6,850 nt of DNA from Flavobacteriales bacterium (GCA_003456455.1 DMRV01000273.1:1-6850), one strand, 5' to 3'. Shown: positions 1-6,616, counted from the stretch's first letter. Notes: generated by a model not told the origin, from the letters alone. Made by a program: numbers and translations.

Positions 1-589
1 CCCATTCTGGTTTGAACTCTCCTTGAAACCAAAGATTGAATTTGACACCAGCAACTTCATACGAGTTATGCTGAAGCATCCCGCTAGCGATGAAAGGCGA
101 ATCTGCTAAATGGTCGAAACTTTTAGCTACGAACTTGTTTTTACCAATTATTGGAAGCCCGATTGCTACGCGCCACTCATCCGGAATATCGAGTTGAAGA
201 CTGCATTCCTCCCACTCTCTTCCCACCACATACATGCAGCAATTAATGGGGTTCACGTAAAGTTGATCTACATCTAAATACGTGCTCCCACCACCGAGTT
301 CCTTTGCGTAAACGTTGTATTTAAGCACAACCTCATCTGCATTAGAGCAAACAACTAGCCAGCGGTCTTTGGTTGTTTTTTTGAATTTGAGCGTATTACC
401 ATCGCCATCACAAACAGCTAGTTTCTGAATGTTTTGGGCAAAATCTCCCAATTCGTAACGGCCTGGTCTCCAGGAAGGTAATTGAAGTTCTAACACATCT
501 CCTTTCACCCCACTTACAGTCATTTCCACATTTAAAAAATGCCTGTGCGGATTGCTGTATTTCAATTCATAACCAATCTTCTGTTCCAT
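1..589 (-). CDS. M61-family peptidase (glycyl aminopeptidase-like), N-terminal part, runs off the left edge
   Basis: The reading frame is open from an ATG at 589-587 to the window edge, giving 196 complete codons and no stop. The N-terminus (IGYELKYSNPHRHFLNVEM, about residues 5-23) followed by LPSWRPGRYELGDFAQNI (37-54) is the hallmark of the Peptidase_M61 N-terminal beta domain. Further on, FDHLADSPFIASG (158-170) matches the D-x-L-x-DSP segment that precedes the catalytic domain. The zinc-binding HExxH motif and the C-terminal PDZ domain expected in this roughly 600-residue family lie outside the window, so activity cannot be judged. I see no signal peptide at this start; family members are metallopeptidases, some of which cleave N-terminal Gly or Ala. 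The start is supported by family alignment and by a perfect TAnnTTTG box only 4 bases upstream. The substrate is unknown. Confidence 0.88.
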   Translation of the reverse strand, partial: MEQKIGYELKYSNPHRHFLNVEMTVSGVKGDVLELQLPSWRPGRYELGDFAQNIQKLAVCDGDGNTLKFKKTTKDRWLVVCSNADEVVLKYNVYAKELGGGSTYLDVDQLYVNPINCCMYVVGREWEECSLQLDIPDEWRVAIGLPIIGKNKFVAKSFDHLADSPFIASGMLQHNSYEVAGVKFNLWFQGEFKPEW

Positions 590-593
590 GCCG

Positions 594-601
594 CAAATGT
601 A
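594..601 (-). promoter_or_regulatory. Bacteroidota-type -7 promoter box (TAnnTTTG) for the M61 gene
   Basis: On the minus strand this reads TACATTTG, an exact match to the Bacteroidota -7 consensus TAnnTTTG. It ends 4 bases before the ATG of the M61 gene. No TTG or TTTG -33 element is visible at the expected 17-23 base spacing, so the promoter is plausible but unproven. If used, transcription would begin at or just before the start codon. Confidence 0.4.
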
Positions 602-702
602 TTAGTTGGATGGAAAGTTGCACATGAACTTTGCCACAAACAAGAATCTAGATTGAAAGGTACTAAAGGAAGCTTTTTAGCCATAAAACCGCCTCCGCCC
701 TA

Positions 703-1020
703 TTACCAAATATTCTTGTTGGCAGTAGTACCATGGTATGCGGGAACTCCCTTTACCATCAGCATGTCTTTGAAGAACATGGGTACACCAGAGAAAGGAC
801 CTTCATGTCCCTTTTCCGATTCTCCTAGCGCTCTATCGTAGAGCTCAGTAACAATGGCGTTGATGTGTGGGTTCACATCCTTAGCGCGTTCAATGCTGGC
901 TTCAACAGCTTCTTTTGCACTTATCTCTTTGTTCTTAATTCGAGCAGCAATTCCTACTGCATCCAATTCACCAAGCGCATCGTCTTTAAACGCATGCACT
1001 TTCTTTTTCTCACTACTCAT
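703..1020 (-). pseudogene. Truncated amidase-signature paralog (N-terminal remnant)
   Basis: This 105-codon frame aligns without large gaps to the first 100 or so residues of the intact amidase encoded just upstream on the same strand. Shared stretches include ALGELDAVGIAARIKNKEIS / VLGNLDATGVAEAIAKKEIS, the RA..VNP segment, and GVPMFFKD / GVPSFIKD. It keeps the lysine of the catalytic triad (Lys84), but ends in tandem stops (TAA TAG) at about the point matching residue 101 of the intact copy. The Gly/Ser-rich amidase signature and both catalytic serines are therefore missing, and the product cannot be an active amidase. None of the three minus-strand frames in the 113 bases after the stop resembles the rest of an amidase, so a deletion rather than a simple point mutation is likely. 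The frame is otherwise undamaged, which suggests recent loss or, less likely, a retained short protein. Confidence 0.8.
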
Positions 1021-1127
1021 TTATGGGGTCGGATTTAGACTACTATAATACGAGATTTCGGCTTCAAATGACAGGTAGTTTGTCGTAATCTTGAAGCAAA
1101 CGCCAAACTTGGTATTGTTGGCAATAA

Positions 1128-2543
1128 CTAATCTGTGATTTTAGCCCAACCTTTTGCTTCCTCCAACTCATAAGCTAACTCTAGTAGTCTTTTGTCTTCG
1201 CCATAAGGCGCTGAAAACTGAACTCCTAGTGGCATTCCGTTAGAGTCGAGACCCATTGGCAACGAAATAGCAGGTTCGCCAGTAATATTTTGCAATCCCG
1301 TGTAGGTGGCAAATTCAACTGCGTTTTTATTCACTTCATCAAACTTTAGCTCGGGCGAAAAATGTCCAATTTTAGGTGTTCTGTGTGCTAAAACGGGCGT
1401 CATAATAACATCATAGTCATTAAAAACCGCGCTACATACACTGCCCATTTTACGCAATGCTTTAACGCTCTTAGGAAGGTTAAAGGCATTGGCTTTAAAT
1501 CGTTTTGCCAAACCGAGAGTAAACGGTTCTAGTTGCGACTTATCTACTTTTTTCTGAACTACCAATCGCCCCCAATGACTGGTCATGTAGGCCAAAAAGC
1601 CATAGTAATTCAAGAAATCATCAATCATAGAATCGGCATCAATCGGTAACGGAATTTGTTCTACCGTATGCCCCAGACCTTCTAGTAGCTTGGCAGTTTC
1701 TAACTGCAGTTGGTAGGTTTCATTGCCTTGCCGTCCCATTGTTCCTTCTGGGCGGTTTTCGATAAACGCAATCTTCAATCGTTTTTTATTAGCTGTGGTA
1801 ACATGTCCTAATTTGGGAAGTCGGGCGTTGTGATTAAACTTCTCCGATTCGGAAAGAAACAAGGCTGTATCTCTTACAGATCTGGTTAAGACTCCTTGAT
1901 GCACGATTTGAATCGGCATCAATTCGGCACCGTCCATACCATACACGCGGTTTCTAGTGGGTTTTAAACCAATTAAACCGCAAATAGCAGCAGGAATACG
2001 AATAGACCCAGCGCCATCATTAGCCGTAGCTATAGGAACTGCTCCGCTAGCTACCAACGCAGCCGACCCAGAAGATGAACCACCTGTTGTGTAATCCGTA
2101 TTCCATGGGTTTCTCGTCACATTAAGCTTTGGGTTTTCTGTACTACACAGCAAACCGAATTCGGGTAGCGTAGACTTTCCCAAATAATTAACTCCACTGC
2201 TCAGAAACTGATTAACAAACTTGCCGTTGCTCTTGGCAATTTTAGATTTGAAAGCACCCGTACCCATTTGGGTTGGATAGCCTTTTATGTTGTCGTTGTC
2301 TTTGATAAACGAGGGCACGCCATAGAAAGCTCCTCCTGACTTTATCTTATTGTATTGCCGCGCATCATCATAGGTTTTCAGTTTAATGGCATCTAGCTTC
2401 GGATTTACCTTTTCAGCCCGTGCGATAGCGGCTTCGGTGGCTTCCTCAATACTAATTTCCTTCTTAGCAATAGCCTCAGCCACTCCAGTAGCGTCTAAAT
2501 TTCCGAGCACATCACTCGTAAACGCGATTACCTTTTTATTCAT
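1128..2543 (-). CDS. Amidase (amidase-signature family hydrolase)
   Basis: The 471-residue protein has the normal length and order of an amidase-signature enzyme, which hydrolyses carboxamide bonds to acid plus ammonia or amine. The Ser-cisSer-Lys triad is visible: Lys81 in GVPSFIKDND, Ser156 in the TTGGSSSGSAA loop (first serine), and the nucleophile Ser180 in NDGAGSIRIPA, followed by GLIGLKPTRNRV. The Lys-Ser and Ser-Ser spacings (75 and 24) equal those of fatty acid amide hydrolase. Residue 178 is Ala where most relatives have Gly in the oxyanion-hole stretch. The C-terminal GEPAISLPMG and GVQFSAPYGED blocks are also typical. No signal peptide is seen, so it is probably cytoplasmic. It lies 87 bases after the DsrE2 gene on the same strand and 107 bases before its truncated paralog. 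Substrate specificity cannot be read from the sequence; members include aryl-acylamidases and nylon-oligomer hydrolases. It lacks context for GatA (no gatB or gatC). Confidence 0.92.
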   Translation of the reverse strand: MNKKVIAFTSDVLGNLDATGVAEAIAKKEISIEEATEAAIARAEKVNPKLDAIKLKTYDDARQYNKIKSGGAFYGVPSFIKDNDNIKGYPTQMGTGAFKSKIAKSNGKFVNQFLSSGVNYLGKSTLPEFGLLCSTENPKLNVTRNPWNTDYTTGGSSSGSAALVASGAVPIATANDGAGSIRIPAAICGLIGLKPTRNRVYGMDGAELMPIQIVHQGVLTRSVRDTALFLSESEKFNHNARLPKLGHVTTANKKRLKIAFIENRPEGTMGRQGNETYQLQLETAKLLEGLGHTVEQIPLPIDADSMIDDFLNYYGFLAYMTSHWGRLVVQKKVDKSQLEPFTLGLAKRFKANAFNLPKSVKALRKMGSVCSAVFNDYDVIMTPVLAHRTPKIGHFSPELKFDEVNKNAVEFATYTGLQNITGEPAISLPMGLDSNGMPLGVQFSAPYGEDKRLLELAYELEEAKGWAKITD

Positions 2544-2630
2544 GCTCGTGAAGTTAGAAAACTACCAAGCAAAATTCATGGCAGCACTAACCATTATGAA
2601 GATGAATTTAAAACAGCTCGGAATAATCTC

Positions 2631-3116
2631 TTAGATAAACATCAGCTGAGAACCATCTCCAGCGGCACGTTCATAAAAGCCACCAACGGTTAGTACGCCA
2701 TCAATGTCATCATAAAGATCTTTCTCTTTAAGGTGGAACATGTCCATGGCTAGTTTACATGCCCACATCTTACAACCAGAAGCAGTAAGCATTTCCAAGA
2801 ACTCGTCCACAGGAGGAATGTCAAGCTTGTCCATTTCCTTCTTCATCATCTTGGTTGCCAGTGCTTCCATTCCTGGGAGACCTCCCAAAATGGTTGGAAT
2901 ATGCATCGCAGGATTACCAACGGTGGCCACATGTAAGTCTTGGAGTTTCTTCTTGTTAATAGCTTCTAATCCAAAAAAGGTGAAGAATATCTCTGATTCA
3001 ATGCCTTCCATTCTCGCACCATTGGCTAGAATGAAACATGCGTAGACATTCTCAATGGTTGCTTTAGAAAGAATGAGAAGTATCTTTTTTACTGGGGCAG
3101 CTTTTGCTTCGCTCAT
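2631..3116 (-). CDS. dsrE2: DsrE2-like sulfur carrier protein (DsrE/DsrF/DrsH family)
   Basis: The 161-residue protein has the DsrE/DsrF-like Rossmann-type fold pattern. A first strand, KKILLILSKATIENVYACFI (about residues 10-29), is followed by GIESEIFFTFFGLEAI and an alanine/methionine-rich segment, GLPGMEALATKMM, typical of DsrE2 proteins. Next come the conserved cysteines Cys115 and Cys120 in TASGCKMWACKLAMDMF, and the C-terminal GDGSQLMFI end seen across the family. In DsrE2-type proteins the cysteine region carries or transfers sulfane sulfur, often with TusA, rhodanese or SQR partners. The gene starts 12 bases after the stop of the TusE/DsrC-like gene, so co-transcription and co-translation are likely. 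The leader is A/T-rich without a Shine-Dalgarno motif. Family membership is strong; the specific role in sulfur relay is inferred from neighbours. Confidence 0.87.
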   Translation of the reverse strand: MSEAKAAPVKKILLILSKATIENVYACFILANGARMEGIESEIFFTFFGLEAINKKKLQDLHVATVGNPAMHIPTILGGLPGMEALATKMMKKEMDKLDIPPVDEFLEMLTASGCKMWACKLAMDMFHLKEKDLYDDIDGVLTVGGFYERAAGDGSQLMFI

Positions 3117-3128
3117 AATCTTGTTTAT

Positions 3129-3431
3129 TTAAATACAACTCACAGGCTTAGGAATGCCAGCAATTTTTGATGCTTTTTTTAGAGGTCCGTTTGGAAATAG
3201 GGCATAGAACTCCTTGATGTCTGTTACGCCACTCTTACCTACTTTTCTTATTGTAAGAGGGATTTCATTTCTATACTGCTCCTGAATCCAAGCAATTACT
3301 TCCCAACCTTTCTCAGTCATAGTTACTTCTTCCTGTTGAGCAATTTCCAAGGAGATTTCCTTGGTCCATTGGTTAAGGTCGGTTAGGTAACCTTCTGCGT
3401 TTACGCTTACTTCTTGTCCTGCAATAGTCAT
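3129..3431 (-). CDS. TusE/DsrC/DsvC-family sulfur relay protein with a single C-terminal cysteine
   Basis: This 100-residue protein matches the TusE/DsrC family over its whole length: EGYLTDLNQWTKEISLEIAQ near residues 13-32, TMTEKGWEVIAWIQEQYR (37-54), then YALFPNGPLKKASKIAGIPKPVSCI at the C-terminus. The penultimate Cys99 (CysA) is the residue that carries persulfide in TusE and joins the trisulfide in DsrC. The second DsrC cysteine (CysB, 11 residues earlier) is replaced by Ser88, so the protein cannot form the intramolecular disulfide or trisulfide of dissimilatory DsrC. By this criterion it is TusE-like, but it sits between an SQR-like gene and dsrE2 rather than with tusBCD, so a tRNA-thiolation role is not supported by context. 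It starts 18 bases after the flavoprotein stop. The most likely role is a sulfur carrier partner in this operon. Confidence 0.9.
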   Translation of the reverse strand: MTIAGQEVSVNAEGYLTDLNQWTKEISLEIAQQEEVTMTEKGWEVIAWIQEQYRNEIPLTIRKVGKSGVTDIKEFYALFPNGPLKKASKIAGIPKPVSCI

Positions 3432-3449
3432 GGTTATTTTATTGATGGT

Positions 3450-4703
3450 TTATAGTTCGTTTTCAATTGGTGTAAAATCTTTTCCAGCAAGGCTCATGGT
3501 TGCTGGTACAAATGGGATGGGAAGCCCTTTTAAGAGCATGTTCCAATAAACCCATCTAAAGGCAAGCTTGCCCATATGGTTCATGCGCGTTTCCTTCAGT
3601 AGTTTGAGCGGACCGACTCCTCCCATTGGGAAGGTTCCTTCTACAGGTTCGTGGGTGTAATTGAAGTCAATAAGCAATGCTTTTCCGTGGCCTGTTTCAA
3701 TGAAGCAATTGGAATGCCCATCAAATTCATAGATGATTGGTTTGCCTTCAATAAAATGGAGGATATTTTCTACAAGAACATCTGCCTCAAAATGTGCTAC
3801 TGAACCAGCCTTTGATGCAGGTAGGTTTGTGGCATCCCCAATCACAAAAATGTTCTCTGCAGCTTTACTTTGCAGCGTGCATTTGTCGGTAGGAACGTAA
3901 TTCAAGTCATCACCCAATCCCGAACGTTCTACCATTGGGTCGCCCATGTTTGTGGGTACGGTTACTAACAGGTCGTACTCAACCTCTTTACCTCCGTAAT
4001 CATGGATTTTGCGAGTTTCGTTGTCCACTTTTTCAATGGCAAAATCTGCAACGATATTGATGTTCTTCTCCTTAAGAAGGTAACTGAGTTTGTTAGAGGC
4101 AACAGGTTTAGTAAACGCTCCACTTAGAGGCGTTACAAACGTGATTTCTACCTTATCTCGCATGCCTTTTTCAGTGAAAAATGCATCAGCTAGAAAAGCA
4201 AATTCTAACGGGGCCACCGGACATTTAATGGGCATTTCGGTAATATGCACGACCAACTTCCCTCCTTTCCAGGTCTGCAGCTTTTTGCGAAGGGCACAAG
4301 CACCATCATACGTGTAAAAATCAAACACTTCCTTGTACCACTTGTCGCTCATCATTCCTTCAACTTCCTCAGGCGCAATATTGCAGCCCGTGGCAATCAC
4401 GAGAACGTCATACGCTATCAAATCTCCATTTTCTAGCAGAACCTGATTGGTCTTTGGGTCAACGCGATCAATACTCTCAACTATCCGATTTACCCTTTTT
4501 GGTAAGAAGTCATCAATTGGCTTAATCACATCTTCTGGCTGATAGATATCAAACGGCAAGAAGAGAAAACCTGGCTGGTAATAGTGAGTCTTGTGCTGAT
4601 CGACCACGCATATTTCCCATTCTTTTTTCGGAAGCTTTTTGGCAAGCACATTCGCCATCATCGTTCCGGCCGTTCCTGCTCCTAGTATTAATGCACGTTT
4701 CAT
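3450..4703 (-). CDS. sqr: Sulfide:quinone oxidoreductase-like FAD-dependent oxidoreductase
   Basis: This 417-residue flavoprotein begins with a dinucleotide-binding fold (LILGAGTAGTMMANVLAKKL, GxGxxG at 8-13). It has the VLVIATG (100-106) and IFVIGDATNLPASKAG (285-300) FAD motifs of the pyridine nucleotide-disulfide oxidoreductase / SQR family. Two cysteines lie where SQRs carry their redox-active pair: Cys161 in PIKCPVAPLEFAF and Cys333 in DGHSNCFIETGHGKALLIDF; Cys107 follows the ATG motif. The C-terminal part (about 365-400) is rich in basic and aromatic residues, consistent with monotopic membrane binding. Known SQRs oxidise sulfide to sulfane sulfur and reduce quinone. I chose the ATG at 4703 because the fold starts at once. 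An in-frame ATG at 4733 would add ten residues with no family counterpart. It heads the operon with the TusE/DsrC-like and DsrE2 genes. A related persulfide or other flavoprotein oxidoreductase remains possible. Confidence 0.82.
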   Translation of the reverse strand: MKRALILGAGTAGTMMANVLAKKLPKKEWEICVVDQHKTHYYQPGFLFLPFDIYQPEDVIKPIDDFLPKRVNRIVESIDRVDPKTNQVLLENGDLIAYDVLVIATGCNIAPEEVEGMMSDKWYKEVFDFYTYDGACALRKKLQTWKGGKLVVHITEMPIKCPVAPLEFAFLADAFFTEKGMRDKVEITFVTPLSGAFTKPVASNKLSYLLKEKNINIVADFAIEKVDNETRKIHDYGGKEVEYDLLVTVPTNMGDPMVERSGLGDDLNYVPTDKCTLQSKAAENIFVIGDATNLPASKAGSVAHFEADVLVENILHFIEGKPIIYEFDGHSNCFIETGHGKALLIDFNYTHEPVEGTFPMGGVGPLKLLKETRMNHMGKLAFRWVYWNMLLKGLPIPFVPATMSLAGKDFTPIENEL

Positions 4704-4869
4704 TTCAATCAAAGAATTTGTGCAAATGAACACCGATTATTAAAGCATCAGTCTGATTTTCATTTCTTCCTAAAATGAGCATTGTCAGTTAGTACTTAGT
4801 CTTCTAAAATTCCTTCTGCGAATTCAATTTGTAGATATTTGCAGCGCTTTAGGATATAACCCACGTTTT
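4704..4869. promoter_or_regulatory. Divergent promoter region between the sulfur operon and betA
   Basis: These 166 bases separate the start codons of two divergently transcribed genes and must hold both promoters. One-mismatch versions of the Bacteroidota -7 box TAnnTTTG are present in both directions: TTCATTTG on the minus strand (4730-4723), about 19 bases before the flavoprotein ATG, and GATATTTG on the plus strand (4834-4841), 28 bases before the betA ATG. Neither has a clear TTG -33 element at standard spacing. The minus-strand box overlaps the upstream alternative ATG region, which favours the start at 4703. I see no convincing operator palindrome such as a BetI site. Confidence 0.45.
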
Positions 4870-6510
4870 ATGAATTATGATTACATCATTATCGGTGGCG
4901 GAACAGCCGGAGCCGTTCTTACCAATCGATTGAGCGAAGATCCGAAGAACAAGGTTTTGGTTCTGGAGGCCGGGAGACCCGACTACAAACTGGATTTCCG
5001 AATTCACATGCCTGCTGCGCTGAGTTATCTTCTTACGGGAGACAACTACAATTGGGATTATCATTCTGACCCAGAACCATACATGAATGGTCGTAGAATT
5101 GCTCAGCCTAGAGGGAAAGTATTGGGTGGTTCGAGCAGCATTAATGGTATGATTTGGATTCGTGGTAACGCCATGGATTACGAACAGTGGGGAGCAGAGA
5201 AAGGATTGGAGAACTGGGATTACGCACACTGCTTACCCTACTTCAAACGAGTTGAGGATAGATTGATGGGAGGCGATGACTTTCATGGGGATGAGGGTAA
5301 TATGAAGTTGACCACGCCACCTTGCGAGAACCCTCTATTCAAAGCATTCTTCGAATCTGTTCAGGAAGCTGGATATCCGCTAACGGATGATGTAAATGGT
5401 TATCAGCAGGAAGGGTTTGGGAAGTTTGACCAAACGATTTACAAATCACGTAGGCTGAATGCTGCACGCGCTTATGTGCATCCGGTGAAGCATCGGAAGA
5501 ATTTAACTGTTACCACACAAGCTTTGGTACTGCGTATTCTCTTTGATGGCAAAAAAGCTATTGGTGTTGAATACAAGAAAGGCGGTAATACTGAGAAGGT
5601 TTATGCCAAAGAGATTATCAGTTGTGGGGGCGCTATCAACTCACCGCAGTTACTACAAGTATCTGGCGTTGGAAACGCCAAGCATTTAGAAAGCCTTGGA
5701 ATACCTGTAGTGCACGATTTACCAGGAGTTGGTGAGAATATGCAAGACCACTTAGAAGTGTACGTGCAATGGGCCTGTAAAAAGCCTGTAAGTATGTATC
5801 CAGCATTAAGCCCTTGGCGTGCGCCTAAGATTGGTTTCGATTGGCTTTTTAGAAAGAAAGGAATCGGTGCAACAAACCATTTTGAAGCGGGTGGTTTCAT
5901 TAAGAGTAATGATGAAGTGACATATCCGAATCTTCAGTTCCATTTCTTGCCATTGGCCATTAGGTATGATGGAACAGCACCAAGCGAAGGACATGGTTTT
6001 CAAGTTCATGTTGGGCCGGTAAAATCAGATGCCCGCGGACATATTCGCATTAAGTCTGCCGACCCAACCGTTTACCCGAGTATTCTATTCAACTATCTGT
6101 CTACAGATTTAGATAAAAAGGAATGGATTGAGGCTATTCGCTTGTCTAGGAAGCTAATAGAAACCAACGCCATGGATTCGCTTAAAGGCAAGGAACTTTC
6201 TCCGGGAAGTGATGTGCAAACTGACCAAGAGATTCTTGATTTTGTAGCGAAGGAAGGCGAAAGTGCTTACCATCCAAGTTGCACATGCGCCATGGGTTAT
6301 GGCGATATGGCAGTGACGGATGCAGAACTCAAAGTCCACGGCATTGAAGGGCTTCGCGTGGTTGATGCTTCTGTGTTCCCTTACGTGACAAATGGAAACA
6401 TTTACCAACCAGTGTTGATGGTTGCTGAGAAAGCGGCAGATATTATTCTTGGAATAACGCCATTGGCGCCATCAGATGTGAAGACGTATAGTTTGGAGAA
6501 CGCTAAGTAA
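4870..6510 (+). CDS. betA: Choline dehydrogenase (GMC-family flavoprotein)
   Basis: The 546-residue protein follows BetA closely from end to end. It has an N-terminal FAD-binding fold (DYIIIGGGTAGAVLTNRLSE, residues 4-23, with LVLEAG at 30-35). GMC signature 1 is RGKVLGGSSSINGMIWIRGN (81-100), and GMC signature 2 is the GGAINSPQLLQVSGVGN block (253-269). The BetA-typical core includes GVGENMQDHLEVYVQW, PALSPWRAPKIG and NHFEAGGFI. The active-site pair is visible: His468 in AYHPSCTCAMG and Asn510 in VTNGNIYQP, equivalent to the His/Asn pair of choline oxidase. BetA oxidises choline to betaine aldehyde, and can go on to glycine betaine, passing electrons to the respiratory chain at the membrane; the product serves osmoprotection or catabolism. 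The start at 4870 places the FAD fold at once, as in the family. No betB, betI or choline transporter gene is in the window. A related alcohol dehydrogenase specificity is possible but less likely. Confidence 0.9.
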   Translation: MNYDYIIIGGGTAGAVLTNRLSEDPKNKVLVLEAGRPDYKLDFRIHMPAALSYLLTGDNYNWDYHSDPEPYMNGRRIAQPRGKVLGGSSSINGMIWIRGNAMDYEQWGAEKGLENWDYAHCLPYFKRVEDRLMGGDDFHGDEGNMKLTTPPCENPLFKAFFESVQEAGYPLTDDVNGYQQEGFGKFDQTIYKSRRLNAARAYVHPVKHRKNLTVTTQALVLRILFDGKKAIGVEYKKGGNTEKVYAKEIISCGGAINSPQLLQVSGVGNAKHLESLGIPVVHDLPGVGENMQDHLEVYVQWACKKPVSMYPALSPWRAPKIGFDWLFRKKGIGATNHFEAGGFIKSNDEVTYPNLQFHFLPLAIRYDGTAPSEGHGFQVHVGPVKSDARGHIRIKSADPTVYPSILFNYLSTDLDKKEWIEAIRLSRKLIETNAMDSLKGKELSPGSDVQTDQEILDFVAKEGESAYHPSCTCAMGYGDMAVTDAELKVHGIEGLRVVDASVFPYVTNGNIYQPVLMVAEKAADIILGITPLAPSDVKTYSLENAK

Positions 6511-6517
6511 TATTTAA

Positions 6518-6600
6518 CTCACCCCGACTTCATTACATTCAGTCACCCCTCTCTTACAAGAGAGGGGAAAGCCATGCTTTAGCGTTTCAGGGGGGCGTTG
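6518..6600. repeat. Composite palindromic repeat-like element between betA and the DUF559 gene
   Basis: Just after the betA stop the sequence changes character. There are two CTCACCCC/GTCACCCC copies (6518-6525 and 6542-6549) flanking a short imperfect palindrome (GACT at 6526-6529 pairing with AGTC at 6541-6544). Then come the strong hairpin at 6546-6567, a small GCT-tt-AGC palindrome, and a G6 run (6590-6595) within CAGGGGGGCGTTGAA. This layout resembles the intergenic REP-like repeats that I recall from Bacteroidota genomes, often beside DUF559 genes. Only one copy lies in the window, so its repeated nature is inferred. Confidence 0.5.
6546..6567. terminator. Perfect 9-bp hairpin, possible terminator of betA
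   Basis: CCCCTCTCT (6546-6554) and AGAGAGGGG (6559-6567) form a perfect 9-bp stem around a 4-base loop (TACA), 36 bases after the betA stop codon. The GC-rich base would be stable in RNA from either strand. There is no U tract on the betA side (AAAGCC follows), so it is not a classical intrinsic terminator. It may act as an mRNA 3'-end stabiliser or belong to the surrounding repeat element. Confidence 0.5.
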
Positions 6601-6616
6601 AAAAAAGCAAGAGTTG

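Noticed and set aside
562..684. Minus-strand 40-codon frame between the amidase remnant and the M61 gene
   Set aside because: It has no recognisable family and overlaps the M61 start in another frame; it contains the predicted M61 promoter box. Most likely chance.
539..841. Plus-strand open frame of 100 codons
   Set aside because: It is antisense to the M61 start and the amidase remnant, shows no family motifs, and both minus-strand genes have clear protein homology.
1128..2543. Amidase as the GatA subunit of the tRNA amidotransferase
   Set aside because: No gatB or gatC nearby, and a degenerate tandem paralog and the N-terminal sequence point to a stand-alone hydrolase.
2572..2609. Inverted repeat AAATTCAT / ATGAATTT between the DsrE2 and amidase genes
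   Set aside because: The 8-bp arms are A/T-rich, 22 bases apart and not followed by a U tract, so it is too weak to call a terminator or operator.
3129..3431. Reading the TusE/DsrC-like protein as dissimilatory DsrC
   Set aside because: CysB is replaced by Ser88 and no dsrAB or dsrMKJOP genes are present.
4704..4733. Ten-residue upstream extension of the SQR-like protein from an ATG at 4733
   Set aside because: The extension has no counterpart in the family, the FAD fold starts directly at the 4703 ATG, and a near-consensus -7 box overlaps the extension.
4849..5229. Minus-strand open frame of 126 codons antisense to the betA start
   Set aside because: The plus-strand BetA reading is supported by many motifs over the full length; this frame shows no family pattern and is a shadow.
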